Assembly: GCA_000149265.1 (NCBI GenBank)
Contig: CH003041.1
Coordinates: 1,094,977 to 1,158,976 of the forward strand
Source of the DNA: Ciona savignyi
Taxonomy: Eukaryota > Chordata > Ascidiacea > Phlebobranchia > Cionidae
Reading direction: 5' to 3'
Length of the DNA: 64,000 nt
Shown piece by piece: positions 21,838 through 36,800 of this stretch (positions are counted from its first letter, which is position 1; every line of letters starts with the position of its first letter). The notes below the pieces were generated by a model. The model had not been told where the DNA came from. It was given only the letters and a program-made list of their open reading frames with translations, and did no database searches. The position numbers and the translations under genes are program-made.

Positions 21838-24800
21838 ATGTTTTCAACCATGAACTGGATATTTTATGCCATTTTATCATCACTAATTTACTTTACTACT
21901 ATAACCTCCGCACAAGAAATATTGGGTTGCGGAGGTTTCGTCAAGTCAGATGTTCCAATTGATTTCTCAAAAATTGAGGTGAGTATGAAAGAANNNNNNN
22001 NNNNNNNNNNNNNNNNNNNNNNNNNNNNNNNNNNNNNNNNNNNNNNNNNNNNNNNNNNNNNNNNNNNNNNNNNNNNNNNNNNNNNNNNNNNNNTGCTTAT
22101 AGATGTAAAAAAAAGTGTATAATACTGACTGGTGGGTTGTTTCATTTTTATGCTGAGTGGGGAAATAACATTAAAGGATTTATCCTAGGTTACCATCTGA
22201 TTACTCATGCCCATAATCCAGATGCCAGAAGCTATTGTAGTATTTTGAATATCATTTAGACCTTGCTGCTGCTTTTTTAACCCAATAATACGCCGATTTA
22301 GGTGATGCTCGCTATGTTCCTTATCCAAAAGCACAATGACTAGTTAGCGACAAGTTTCGAACCTATAACTATTCACCAAAAAGAGGACTGGTACCTTCTT
22401 TACTACAGGATCGCTTGGAACCCTAACTCTTAACTTCACACCTTCATGTGATCCTGTATAGTAATTAGAGGCACCAAAAGATGACGTCCCGCCCAGCAAG
22501 CTATCGAACTAATCCTGCTAAATTTTCAGATCCAACTTGTAACAACTGAAGGTATGATGAAGTACCAAGCGGAGTGTGCACCCAACAACGGCTACTTTAT
22601 GGTGCCATTTGTGGAAAAGGTATCAATCCTGCATTTCTATTAGTATACGACTAATTGTGCTATTAAACTAACCAAAGCAGGTTTTTTTTAAATTATATTT
22701 ACAATTATAATTGAATGTTAATTAAGTACTGTCAGTATAATTGTAAAAAAACGTAGTTTCAGCAAAAATATTGTTTTCAGGGTGAATTTCAATTAAAAAT
22801 CATCCCGCCAAAGGGTTGGCTATTTGGTGAGTGTTTTTGTTGTTTTATTTTAAATAGGATATATTTATAGGCAGAAACTTTTTGGCAATGGTGAAAATAT
22901 GGTATATAATATATACAAGTTTTAAGTACAAAATATTCAGTTGCTCTTTAACTCAAAATGATAGATATGTATTAACGTATATATCATATAAGGTATAACA
23001 TAACTGTCCTAACAACTTAGGATAGGATATTCATGTTTATCCCAGTAAAAAATGGAAAAAATGCAAGGTGCAATCGTCAGATTCCCTGCCTACCAATGAG
23101 TTATTGCAATGTGTTGTGTAAGATTGAAATATTTGTTCAGTAGTGCTAGAACCCATCATTCCGATGGGTTCAAGCAATGTCCGCAAAGTCGGTACCTAAT
23201 TACTACAGGATCGCTTGAAAGCACTTGGATTGAGCGCTTGGAAGCCTAACCCCCCAAGCGATCCAAGCGATCTTGTAGTAATTAGAGGTACCACCTCAAA
23301 GTGCCTTGTGCAAAGACACAAGCTAAATGGTGACGCACCCACCATCCAATCTAGTTGGTTCAACTTTCTATAATTGACCTCGCGTTTATTCTAATACTCT
23401 CATGCTTTCGCAGAGCCAATGTCGGTAGATTTAAATGTGGATGGCATTAATGACCCTTGCACTAAAGGAAAAGATATCAATTTCGCTTTTAAAGGTTTCA
23501 CTTTGTCAGGAAAGGTATGGTAAATGTGATGTTTTATCTTTCAGATGCTTGAAAGTAATACATTTTAAAGTAAAGGGATTTTATTTATTTTAATACTACT
23601 GATTTTTCTAATTCTTTTTGCAGTTTGATAATGTTTCTGATATTTAGCATTATTACATTCTTTTTTAACCTTAATGTATTGTATGTTTTTAAATGAGTTC
23701 ACCTAACTAAATGCCAATACAGCTAAACCACTACAATAATAAAAACATTTTTTGCATTTTGATCCTTTGTCCCATTTGAATTTTGCATACTTTGAATTTT
23801 GCATACCCAACATATGTCTATTTTCCGTATTACTTTTATTTAAGTTTTTAACAATATTTTCCGGCAGGTTTTAAGTTCAGGTCCCAGTGCATCAGGCCCG
23901 GAAGGAGTCACAGTTAAACTGTCTGATAAATCAACAAAGAAACTAATTTCAACCACAAAAACAATAGATGGTGGCTCCTTTAACTTTGAAGGGGTGTCTG
24001 GTGGCAATTATGTTATCACTGCGTCTCATGAGACTTATACTTTTAAACAAGTAAGTAGTGTATTGTTGGTGTTCAGAGCATTGTTTGGTTTGCTATTTTA
24101 CGTCGATTACCAATGGATGTTGCCAGCTTGCACAAATTTCAGTGTGTTTTTTTATTCTGTTTGTTTTTTGAACCCAGTGGATGAATGGTTTCTACCAAAA
24201 TTAAAGGTACATTTTAATTATACACACCCGGCCAATAGCTTTGGTAATTTGTTGGTGGACAAGAGGTGATCTGGTGTTTTTTTAGATGTGTTTTAATGAG
24301 TGTCGTTCCGTGTTTTCATTGTGGAAATAAAAACTAAACTAAACAAAAATGTTAAACTAAAAAAAAACTGCAAGTGAAAAATAATTTGGAAATAACAGAA
24401 ATGCTGCAGAAAATTGTCGGAGAAACAGCTATTTTAGCATTGTTTCAGAGCTTTCTTTGGGCATGATATCTGTTAATTGACTGTAAAAGTTATTAACGGA
24501 ATAATTTATTTTTTTAAGCAATTACTGCTCTTCTGTTATGGAGTTTGTTAAATAAACTGAAAACCTATTAATAACAACAGTAATACTTTATTATTTTATT
24601 TATTAACATGTATTTTTTCCGACTACCGTATTTTACGGAGCATAAGGCGCACTTTGAATCCTTTTGTTTACTCATAAATTGATTGTACGCCCTATACTCT
24701 GGTGCGCCTAATGTATACATCAAGTACCGATAGTACTTTATTGCCTACACTTAAAAATAGTACCGATGCTATTATTATATAAATAAATCAATGTCTTACG

Positions 24801-27800
24801 CAATCATCTACTGTACTGTTACATTGCGTCTTATAGCCCGGTGCGCCTTATGTATGGACAAATATCTAATCAAAGCAATTTGTTGACAGGGCACCTTATA
24901 GTCGGACGCGCTTTATAGTCCATATAATACAGTATAATAAAAAAATTTATTTCAGATATATTATCAACCCATATTTTTTCATAAATAATTGAGTAATGTG
25001 TTTCCAGCACCAAACAGAGGTCCACGTGACGACTGGCAACAAGGTCTGTGCGAACGAGATCGTGGTTTCAGGGTACGACGTCCATGGTAAAGTAACAGCT
25101 TTAAATCTACCAGTCACAGGCGTCAACTTGCTTCTATTTGCCAAGGAATCATTGCCAGAACAGGTATTGCTTTGAAAGTCTAAAGAATCACGAATGCTTT
25201 TATTTTTTATCAAATTTTTTAGATTCTTTTGTTTCCTTATATTCAACTGCTAGTTACCACTTTGTACTGTAATAAACTGACATCCTTCACAGTACTTTCT
25301 ACATACATATAAGATTTATTAAGCTGTGAAAAAATGATTTAAATTAAGTTTTGTAAATTAACTAGTCTGTGTCTATACAAATAAGAAAGAAGACTGGCAA
25401 TACCATTAGGTAAAATGTGTATCCTGATACACAAACTACAAAGACTTAAATGAACATCAATTATGACTTTTTATCCACATTGTCTGTTGCACGAGTTCAT
25501 AAGAACAAAACTTACCTTGTTGCATGACTGTCCCTTGGTCTGTACGAGTCAATACTCTGTTTATTCCATAAGTATGGAAAATGCAAGGACACTAAAAAAG
25601 TTTGCCTTTTAAGCAACAAGAAGTCCACTGTTAGGTTACCTAAGCTATGTAACCCCACCAACTAGACTATACAATTCATTGTAATATATTCTTTGCAGCT
25701 GACTGGTTGTCTTGAAAAGCGTCCTACGGGTTCGGATGGTGTCAGTAATGGGGAATACCCAGTATACCTATGCAGTGTGGTGTCCAATGCTGAAGGACAA
25801 TACAACTTTCCAAGCCTTCCTCCAGCTGATTATATAATAATACCTTTTCACCGCGGAGAACATATTCAGTGAGAATTCATGTTATAGGTTGTTTCTTGAC
25901 CAGTGCTCCGCAACCAATGTGCCGTAATACTACTCTGCCATGACACACTTAATATAATCAAAATATATTTATCAACACCTGTGAGCGATAATAAGTGCAT
26001 TTACGCAAGCACAGATCATTTGATTTTCGATACGGTACTTGCAATAGCTGAAAACTTTTAATTTTGTTCTGACTTAGTGATGATTTGCACTTATGTCGAG
26101 TGGATTGGCCACACCTATATTTAAAAAAATAAGAAGAAAAAAATTGCGAAGTATCTGCAGTATCTACGGTTCGACTGAACCCATGCGAACCTGACACTGA
26201 CTTCATCTGTATAATAATTATAAGCAATGCTTTCTATAACAATGCCACACATAATAAATATTCATAGATGTATAGCATTAGCAGAGTAAAAATAACCCAA
26301 CTTAATTAAATAGGTTTGATGTAGAACCAAGGGAGCTTAAGTTTTCAGTCGTAAATCAACGCTTGATCCATCAACCTGGGTTCAAAGTCACCGGGTTCTC
26401 GGTTCAAGGCAGAGTGTTGGACACTGTAAATGGAAACCCCATTGAAGGTAAAGAATCATTTGTTTTTATTACATGTTATAGATTGTATTTTGCATTTAAT
26501 TATTCAACCATTTAATTTCCGGACGGTTAGTCTGGTGGTTTAGTGCAACGCCTTTTAACCAAAAGGTTTAAAGTTTGAAACTGGTTGATAGCTAGTCGGT
26601 TGTGTCCTTGGACAAGGCAAATAACGAACATTGCCTGAATTCAGTGGATTAATGGATTCTACTAAATAAAAGGAACGTGTGAATCATACACAACACACTG
26701 CAATAGCTCCGGTAACCCGACAATGGGCACGAGGTGATCTAACAATCGCCCGTGTGTTAAAACCCTTGGTTTTCCCATTCATGGGGATAAACATGAATAT
26801 CCTATTCTGTCCTAATTTTTATTTGTAATTTTATAAGTGGACATCTCCTACAAAATTTTATATTTTCCACTTATTTAGTGTGTTTTGAAAGAAACCTTTA
26901 AAGTCAATGGTCAATTCACCTAACGTAAAAAAACAAGTTTTTTGTTTACTTTGTAGATTCCTTTTGAAAATATGTTTGTTTAACGCCATTAAATTGTTTT
27001 AAACCTTAAAAATATCTTGTTTAACCAATATGTGTTTTAATCTATTTAAAATTCGGAATTTATTTCTATTTCCATACTAACATATAACAAGTTGACATTG
27101 GATACTGAGACTATATAAACCTTTCCAGGAGCTGATGTTTTTATAAAAGCGGAAAAACAAGACATAACGGATAAGAATGGATATTACACTCTCAAGCACA
27201 TGAACAGCGGACTTTACCAAGTGGAATTTAAAAAAGCCGACATTAACTTCCCAATAACTAAGGTAGGTGTGCTTAGAGATGTCTTGTTGATTGGATTTTA
27301 TGTCGATAAATTTATTATGTGATGTCGGTACGAAGGCAATACAACACTTAACAACACAAAAGATTTCAAATGTAGATCGTGTTAAAAACTGTTCATTAAT
27401 TACAAAATATCATGTCACTGTAAAATATGACATAATACAGAAACTAGTTTTGGAAATATTCTTTGTTAGGATAGAATAATCATGTTTATCCCTGTAAATG
27501 GGAAAACCAAGGGGGTTAATACACTGCAATCGTCAGATCACCTCGCGCCCACCGTCGGTTTTTGGAGCTATTGTAGTGTGTTGTGTATGATTTACATGTT
27601 CCTTCAATTTGGTAGAACGCATTAAGCCGCTGGGTTTAGGCAATGTCCGTTAAGTGCCTTGCCCAAGGACACGACCGACCAGTTTCGAACCTACAACCTT
27701 TGTTCATATTGTTTTGTCCAACTTAAAACCAACTTTTTTGTTCAGCTCCGTGTTGGCCCTGATACCCCAATTCTGCCGACAATAATAGCTGAGTCATTCT

Positions 27801-30800
27801 CCTTGTGTGGGCGAGTCAGCATTTCCGATTCCCCGACAGCGAACTTCGCCAAGTCGCAAATTGCCGTTGACGTATCATCAAAAGATGAATCAAAGAGCCA
27901 GAAAACCCATTTGAAAGATGACGGCTCTTTTTGTGTGATGGCAAAACCAGGTGAAACACCTTTAAATAATGAACCTTATATACATTTTACTACTTTAAAT
28001 GACATAGTAAACCACAGTTCATAATCAGGTTATAGGCACCGATTCCCAGGGTGCTAGGGGTGGCACCCCCACCAACAAAATCAGGGCAATTACCACATAA
28101 TATACCATGATTGTAATCCCACTATTTTCACCATTATGCAGTCTCTTGGACATGTATATGGCTGCCGAATAAGTTTGTAGAAATAAAGTAATAACTTATC
28201 TTAGCAAAGATGACAAGTTGTTATTTTTTACATGTTTTAAAATGGTGGTTGCATTTAAGTGATCTCATGCCACCAGCCCGTTTTTGAATTACAAAGCGAT
28301 AAAATCAACATCTGTACTTTAAATAAATCTTTTTTAGAGACACTATATACAGAATTTCTGTTGCATAACGACATTTTACCAGTCAGCTAATCGTACCACA
28401 AAATACAGATTTTATCTAATATTTTCATCCAGGGGAATACGTTATAAAACCAGTCTTATCCAAATCAATGGTCGACGCTGGTCTTTCACTTCTTCCAAGT
28501 GAAACAAAGGTAAGAAATGTGGAGACGTTTCTTGGTAAATAACTATGTTGCCGGTAAGAATATTACATTTATTTGTTTTTGTGGAGTGTTTGTAAAATGC
28601 TCTACTACAATTATTGGTAAACAACTTTGTTGCCGGTAGAGAATATTACATTTATTTGTTATTGTGTTTGTTAAATGCTCTACTACTATTATTTGTAAAT
28701 AACTATGTAGTAAAGCCTTCAATTGTTATTAGCATAGTATGCCCATGATCAAGATTCAAGACACTATGTATATAAAAACATTTGAATTAATATGTCTTAC
28801 ACTTACAGCCCTTAAAGAATTATCAATAATTGTAGTAGAGCATTTATCAAACACCCCACAATAACAATTAATTTAAGGTTGCCGGTACGAAACTGGTCGC
28901 TAGATAGTTGGTTGTGTCCTTGGGCAAGGCACTTAATGGACATTGCCTGAACCCAGCGGATTAATGGGTTCTACCAAATTGAAGGAATGTGTCAGCTATG
29001 CAACACACTGCAAGAGCTCCGGTAACCCGACGGTGGGCGTGAGGTGATCTGATGATTGCCCGTGTGTTAAACCCCTTGAATTTCCCATTCACGGGATAAA
29101 TATAAATATCCTATCCTATGCTATCCTATCCTAATATGTAAGTGTCACATTTTAAATTTTTAAAAATAGCAAAACCTATTCCACAAACTACACCTGACTA
29201 TACGCTTCGATTATACATTATAAAAATAGATCTATTCTCAAAATGCATGTTGTTTATTAAAAAGCCCTCAAGTATAACAAACGTGAGAATCAAACTCGCA
29301 ACTTTAACGCCCTCACACTTCTAGCAAAGTGTTCTAAATTGTCAGTAATTGCACCAATGTAGCGTACGGTACTGCACTGTGTAGTTTTTGCATGCGAATC
29401 TATACTGACAAATAAGCTATCAACCAACACACCCAAAGACGGGAAAAGAAAAAAGGCATTATAAACGCTTTGCTAAACACGTTGCCACACCGCAACATAT
29501 AAAGTTTTATTTTTATTGGTCACTAATCAAACTTTTTTATAAGAAAACCAATTAAAATTGATAATGGGCAGCAATGTACGGTAGTGCAAAAACCCATAAA
29601 CGTACTCTTTTTCGTTTTACAGCTTCCATATTTGATGCTTTTTTATGATATAATCCGCCATTATAAATTCAAATCATACACGATTAAAAAAAAATTAAAC
29701 ATGTTAATCATCTTATTTTTCCAAATATTTTTGTTTATTTAATAAAACAAACAAATATTTCCTCACGGTCTCCATTATTAGGTCACAATCGTTAATTCAC
29801 CGAAGAGAGAAATCTCGTTCGTTCAATATCGCGGAAGTTTCGTCGTCCAGATGTCATGCATCGCCGCTTGCAAGGATGCTTCAGTCACCGTGGTCGCGGA
29901 TGGTCGACCCCAGCGAAAACCACTCACCCGGAAAGTTTCCAGCAAAGAAAACACAACTTCGGTCAAGTTTAGGTTGGTTATTGCTGTTAATGGTTTATTA
30001 AATATCACTTGTATGGATATCGTATAAAATAACATGCCCTTCACCTTCTATGGAGTACATTCCATGGTTCTGGCAGAACCATAGACCCTCCTATACTAAC
30101 GATACTGGTTTGGTAATAAATTGTGTAAAAATGTTTTTAATTAAAGGTGTTTATGTTTTTTTGCGAAATTTGTCTCCGAATAGTTAAGTTGAAAACAAAA
30201 AAACATTGCATTAAACCTGTAGCGTGTTTTCTTTCAGCTGATACAAGTCATGACTTACAGTATAAATTGTATGAGTCATATAAAAACTCATGACTTGTAT
30301 AAAGACTTAGACTTGTATAAAAACTCATGAGTCACATAAAAACTCTAATAAACTCTATTTTCCCATCCACGGGGACAAAACATAAACATCATATAATCCC
30401 CAGTGATGTGCTTCCGGGGGAGTATTCGGTTCGCGTCTCACACCCTAACTGGTGCTGGGGAAGCGAGAGCGAGAAAATAACCGTGTCATCAAAACCTGTA
30501 AAAGATTCTCCACGACTTGCAAATTTCAAGCAGTCTGGTTTCGCTCTGGTTTGCACGATTTCACACGATATTGGACTGGTCAGTGAATTGCTACTTTTAA
30601 TAATTTGAACTTTTACAAGAAAACTTAGATTTTGGGTGCAATCTTTATTAGAGTAATTTGTTTTATATTTGTAGCATTTTGTAGATTTTTAATGCAATCT
30701 TTATTAGAGTAATTTGTTTTATATTTGTAGCATTTTGTAGATTTTTAATGCAATCTTTATTAGAGTAATTTGTTTTATATTTGTAGCATTTTGTAGATTT

Positions 30801-33800
30801 TTAATGCAATCTTTAGTAGAGTAATTTGTTTTATATTTGTAGCATTTTGTAGATTTTTTAATGCAATGTTTATTAGAGTAATTTGTTTTATATTTGTAGC
30901 CTTTTGTAGATTTTTAGTGCAATCTTCAAAGTATTTTGTTCAGATGAGGCAATCAATGTTATCTATACAAATTGTCATATTTTTTACCAAAAAATCAAGA
31001 AAATAATACAATTCCGCTGTTCAAAAATAAATTATAAAGTATGTAATCTGATGATCTTGCATCTATCCCGGTCAAGCGTTTAGTTAGCTTCCTTAAGGTC
31101 ACTGTTCGACTTTTATATCCCGGATCCATGATAGTTCGGGGCGCTGGAGTAATAGGCCTTCTATGGCCTAAATTTCTGGTCCCAGTGGCTATCATGGACA
31201 CGCCCATACTAATTAATGTAATGTATTATATTCATTAAAAAAATCAAGAAAATTAATACAATCCCGCTCTTCAAAAATAAAATATAAAGTATGTAAGATA
31301 TGCATTGGTTAGATTTGCTTCATGTTTTTCACGATCGTTCTTCCCCCAGGAAATCCACCACGCTGGGGAGAGGGTCGACGTATTTTCGTTAAAAAAAGGT
31401 CGAAACCGACTCTGTCTCTCCCAATTGGGTGAATATCTGCTCCAGCCCCAGTCATGTCACCAGTTTGACGTGAAAACCCCGCTAAAGTACGACACGACGC
31501 ACCCCAAACCCATCACCCTGCAAGCGGTCGCCCACCAGGCTCTAGTTACCATGGAAACCAGCTACCTTGTCCAAGATGCAGATCATCGTGTTGCTATGGA
31601 GATTAAAACCTCAAAGGGAAATGGTTAGTTCTTAGTGGATTTGTGTACGATCGTGTGGCAGAAAATGCAGGCGATACATCTACTGATTTCAATATAAAAG
31701 TGGTCTTGGTGCCGAGCCCATTATGAAACTAAGTGGTTTAAAACAATGATACACTACATTTTGTATGATTGTGTGACCGAATGGTTAGCGCGACCGATAC
31801 ATATACTGATTTCTATTCCAATTCGGTTTTGGTGACGAACCCTAGCCTGAAAAAAAATTAATAAAAAGTTGGTGAAATAGCATAGGAGATTAGTATTCTT
31901 AAAACGTGGTGATCTTATGATTGCCTATGTTACAAGACTTTTTGTTTTTTCAATAGATAAAAATGAATATATTTCATCCAAATAACAATAAAATACAACC
32001 AACAAAGGCAACTAAATGTGCTCACGCTGCAATAGCTGTTGCAATCCAACCCTGGACAGTGGAGATGTGGGAATAAGACCTGATCGATAATATAGATTTT
32101 GTAGTTTTCACCCTTTAAATTAAAGTAGATGATGCTATATTTGTGACTGAGTTCATATTTTATCCATTTGACAGTGGTGACAGAATATATGGAGATGGAA
32201 AAGCCCAACAACACAACCTCAAAGGTAATCTTGGACTTTATTGTAATTAATGATTATTTGCATTCTGATAAAATAGGTAGAATATCTTAAGCTGAGATTA
32301 AATACAAGGCAAAGTAAGATTAAATTCTACAAGGCAAAGTAAGATTAAATTCTACAAGGCAAAGTAAGATTAAATTGTACAAGGCAAAGTGAGAATAAAT
32401 TTTGTGTTTTTTCAGAGTAAAAACTTAGAGAGGGTGTGACATTTTGTTGCAAAATAAACAAACAAAAAATTAGGCCTTACTATGCCTTACTTGGCTACAG
32501 TGTGGATAAGGTTTAAGAGCTGGCCTTGGTTTGTAATGTTTAAAACCAGTATTTAAAGGAGGGTAAGAGTCGATGGATTTTTATTACGATATCAAGTGAG
32601 AAAACAGAAAATTTAGTTTTATAGCAATCTTGTCACACAATACTGGTGTTGGATTAAACAGGACATCTTGGAGGAAAGCTTGGTGGGTTAGTGTGTTGCA
32701 TTTCAGCCGAAGGGTTGCAGGTTCGAAACTGGTCGCTAGCTGGTCGGTTGTGTCCATGCAAAAGGCACTTAACGGACAATGCCAATGGGTTCTTCTTAAA
32801 CTGAACATATGTATCAGTCATACACAACATATTACAATATATTTAGTAACCCGACAGTGTGTGCTAAGTGATCTAATGATTGCTTGTGTGTTAACCCCTT
32901 GGTTTTCCCATTTACTGGGATAAAGAATGGTCATCCACCAACCCGTTATTTACGATAAACTTATTCTTCCATTAAACACTGTCTAGTATAATTGTGTAAG
33001 AAAATGTCAATGTTTTTTTTTTATTTTGGTGTTTTTTTTAATGTTTTATTCCCAAACAGACATCAACAAACGTGTACAAAGTCACTTACTGGGCCGGAGA
33101 TGGAGAAAAACTAGAATTTGCGCCGAAATCCGATGTTCTATTGTTCGAGCCAAACACATTCACAGCAACTATGAAAGCAGGTAGCCAAAACAGACTTGAT
33201 TTTAAGTGATTTTAAGACATTTGTTTTTTCACTGCTTTGTGAAGTCCTGCTTGCATTATGATTTTCACTGTTAAGTCTAACGGGTTAGTCTGGTGGTTTA
33301 GTGCGTTGCTTTTAGGCGAAGGATTGCAGGTTTGAAACTGGTCGCTAGCTAGTCGGTTGTGTTCTTGGGAAATGTACTTAATGGACATTGCCCATGTGTT
33401 AACCCCCTTGGTTTTTCTATTCGCTGGGATAAACATGAATATTCTATCCTAAGTGAGTTAATTCCTTAAAAATGAGATTCAATTCATTCATGTTTAAATT
33501 CAAAAATTCACAAAATTCAACAAAAATTTACCATTCTCAAGAAGAGTAATTTCTAAAAAACAACATTGGTTTATATTTCTTTAAATTTTTTTAGAAATTC
33601 AGAAAAATTTACCAAAAAATATATTTCAGGTGAATGTGCAAAGGAATTGGTTCGTTTCAAGGGAATTGTTGGGAAGTTTATCGAGGGCCAGATCTCTCCG
33701 CCACTTCCAAATATCGATATTCTCATTTCAAGTAACGGCTCTGAAGTGATCAGCATTAAAACTGACCAAACTGGAAAATACAGGTCAGTTGTGCAGGGTA

Positions 33801-36800
33801 TTTTGGAAGTGTTTAGTTTCAGTGTATTATTAGAATAGGTAGGATAGAATATTCCACCGTTGGGTTACCGAAGCAATTACAGTGTGTTATATAGGATTCA
33901 CATGTTTCTTCAATATAGTAAAACCCATTAATCAGCTAGAAAATTAAACATCAACATTCAACAAACTATTTCGCCAAAAAATGTTATAAATTTTGAAAAA
34001 AAATCTATTGACCAAGGGTCCTAATTGTAATTTCTTGATTATATTGAAACCTTAGAAAGTATATTTACAGCGACGTGCAATTTCTGTTTGAATAATTACG
34101 GAAAGATGGGTAATTTTGTAATTTCGATTTAACGTCCTTAACGTAATTCCGACGTCCGTAATTACGTAACTGAATGTAATTTCATAATTACGTCCAGCTC
34201 AACATTATACTATTCTGTGTGTTCATTGGGCAACAGCAGAAATATTATCCGAACAATTCCCGCAGATATGGTCCCGTTCACCCCGACTTCGAGTATAAGA
34301 TCTCGGCATCAATGGAAGATTATGCACTTTCACCCGTGCTTGACAAACCTGGAGATTTTAGCGCCAAGAAATTAAGCAAGATGCATTTTCTGGTGAGTGT
34401 GGGTTTAAATTGTGACAAAGTTAAAAAAATTACGAAAAATTCTTATTTTAGTGGGTGTTATTTTGTCTTGTGGGAAAAAAAGTTAAATTTTGACATGTGC
34501 ACATGAATAGCATGTATAAATAGTCAGTCCTACCTTATTATATGGTTAGAAATTCCCTGTTAGTACTTTTTTCTTTTGTTATTTTTAAATAATTATATTT
34601 TTTATAACATTTATATCTAAACATCACAACAGCAACAAAAATTACAAAAAAAAAACAATTTGTAAAAAATTACACCAAAATTGTTGCAGGTAAAAATGGA
34701 TTCAGGGGAAACCCCTCTTGCTGGGGTTCTGCTGTCAATAAGTGGGGGTTCCTATCGGAGCAATAATTTGACCGAGAAAGATGGCCGACTGACTTTGTCG
34801 AAACTGGTGAGATAATTGTCATACCAATCTTTGAATCTTCTTATTTCTGGTCAATATGTATTAATCTGACTGGTTAGTCTGGTGGTTTAGTGTGACAGCT
34901 TTTAACCGAAAAGTTAAAGGTTTTGAACTGGTCGCTAGCTAGTCGGTTGTTTCCTTGGGCAAGGCGCAGATAAGGGGTTTAAGATTGGTGTTTAGGTTGA
35001 GATTAGCGCTTGTGGCAGTGGCAGCGTTGGCACTTGTTTTTTTAAATTTTAGTGAGCAGTTTCCCCTTACTGGTACTTGTGGAATCATTGGCCAAATGCT
35101 GGTCGAATCCTAACTTACCACTGCCTGACAATGGGGGTTATATTCATATAATATGATACATGATATACAAATCATATCACCATGAACAATAATGAGTTGT
35201 CCCATGTACTAAATGTCAAATAATACCAGTCATACCATGGAATATTATGTAGAATTTGGTTACAAACTACAATTATATAAATTAATACAGGAACCCGGTC
35301 AGTATTACTTCAAAGCCATGATGAAAGAATATCAGTTTGATCCCTCCTCCAAGGTAAAGCATTGGTAACTTCTTATCGACTGTGTGATCATTATTCTGAC
35401 AAGACAACCATTTATTTATCTGCGACCTCTTAATTATTGTTTAATGTTCATTGCCTCAAATTAGTTTAGTGTGTTTAAAAAAAGAAATATTTAAATTTGA
35501 AGTTATGTTAAATATTAAACACATGGCTGTGGTAACTCGACTGTGTGTAAGGATTATGATTTATCTTTATTTCTTCTGTTGTCAGTTTAAACTATCCATG
35601 TATTTGTATCTTTATTTATGGGAATTAAAAACACCACAGTCTGTTACACTTGCAATCTTTCAATACCTTCACCCTGTAGCGCCGACAACTGGTACCAAAC
35701 ACAATAGTTGTTTATTGGTCTGCGATCTAAAGTTAATGACAAGAGAAAATGAACGGCACAGCAAACGTAGGAAAAAGGCAACTCGTCATAAATTATACGG
35801 TTGATCACACAATAAGTCATGTATATCACATGACGCCATAACCCTACTATAATGTGTTGTTGACTAGTTCTATTTTACTATTACATTAGTATGGACGTGT
35901 CCATGGTAGCACTGGGACCAGGAATTTAGGCCATGATACATTACATTAGTATGGGTGGGTCCATGGTAGCTCTGGGACCAGGAATGTAGGCCATGATACA
36001 TTACATTAGTATGGGTGGGTCCATGGTAGCCCCAGGACCAGGAATGTAGGCCATGATACATTACATTAGTATGGGTGGGTCCATGGTAGCACTGGGACCA
36101 GGAATTTAGGCCATGATACATTACATTAGTATGGGTGGGTCCATGGTAGCACTGGGACCAGGAATTTAGGCCATGATACATTACAATAATATGGACGCGT
36201 CTATGGTAGACCTAGGACCAGGAATGTAGGCCATGATACATTACATTAGTATGGGTGGGTCCATGGTAGCACTGGGACCAGGAATTTAGGTCATGATACA
36301 TTGCATTAGTATGGGTGGGTCCATGGTAGCCACTGGAAACAGGAATGTAGGCCATGATACATTACATTAGTATGGGTGGGTCCATGGTAGCCCCAGGACC
36401 AGGAATGTAGGTCATGATACATTACATTAGTATGGGTGGGTCCATGGTAGCCCTAGGACCCGGAATGTAGGCCATGATACATTACATTAGTATGGGTGGG
36501 TCCATGGTAGCCCCAGGACCAGGAATGTAGGTCATGATACATTACATTAGTATGGGTGGGTCCATGGTAGCCCTAGGACCCGGAATGTAGGCCATGATAC
36601 ATTACATTAGTATGGGTGGGTCCATGGTAGCACTGGGACCAGGAATTTAGGCCATGATACATTACATTAATATGGACGCGTCCATGGTAGCCCTAGGACC
36701 AGGAATGTAGGCCATGATACATTACATTAGTATGGGTGGGTCCATGGTAGCACTGGGACCAGGAATGTAGGCCATGATACATTACATTAGTATGGACGGG

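Noticed and set aside
21838-22145. Open frames spanning the first gap
   Set aside because: Only the first 47 codons are NOMO exon 1. The rest is intron and N.
35870-36181. Minus-strand open frame with a repeated 20-residue unit
   Set aside because: It is a product of the 60-bp minisatellite (60 = 20 codons), with no start context or conservation.
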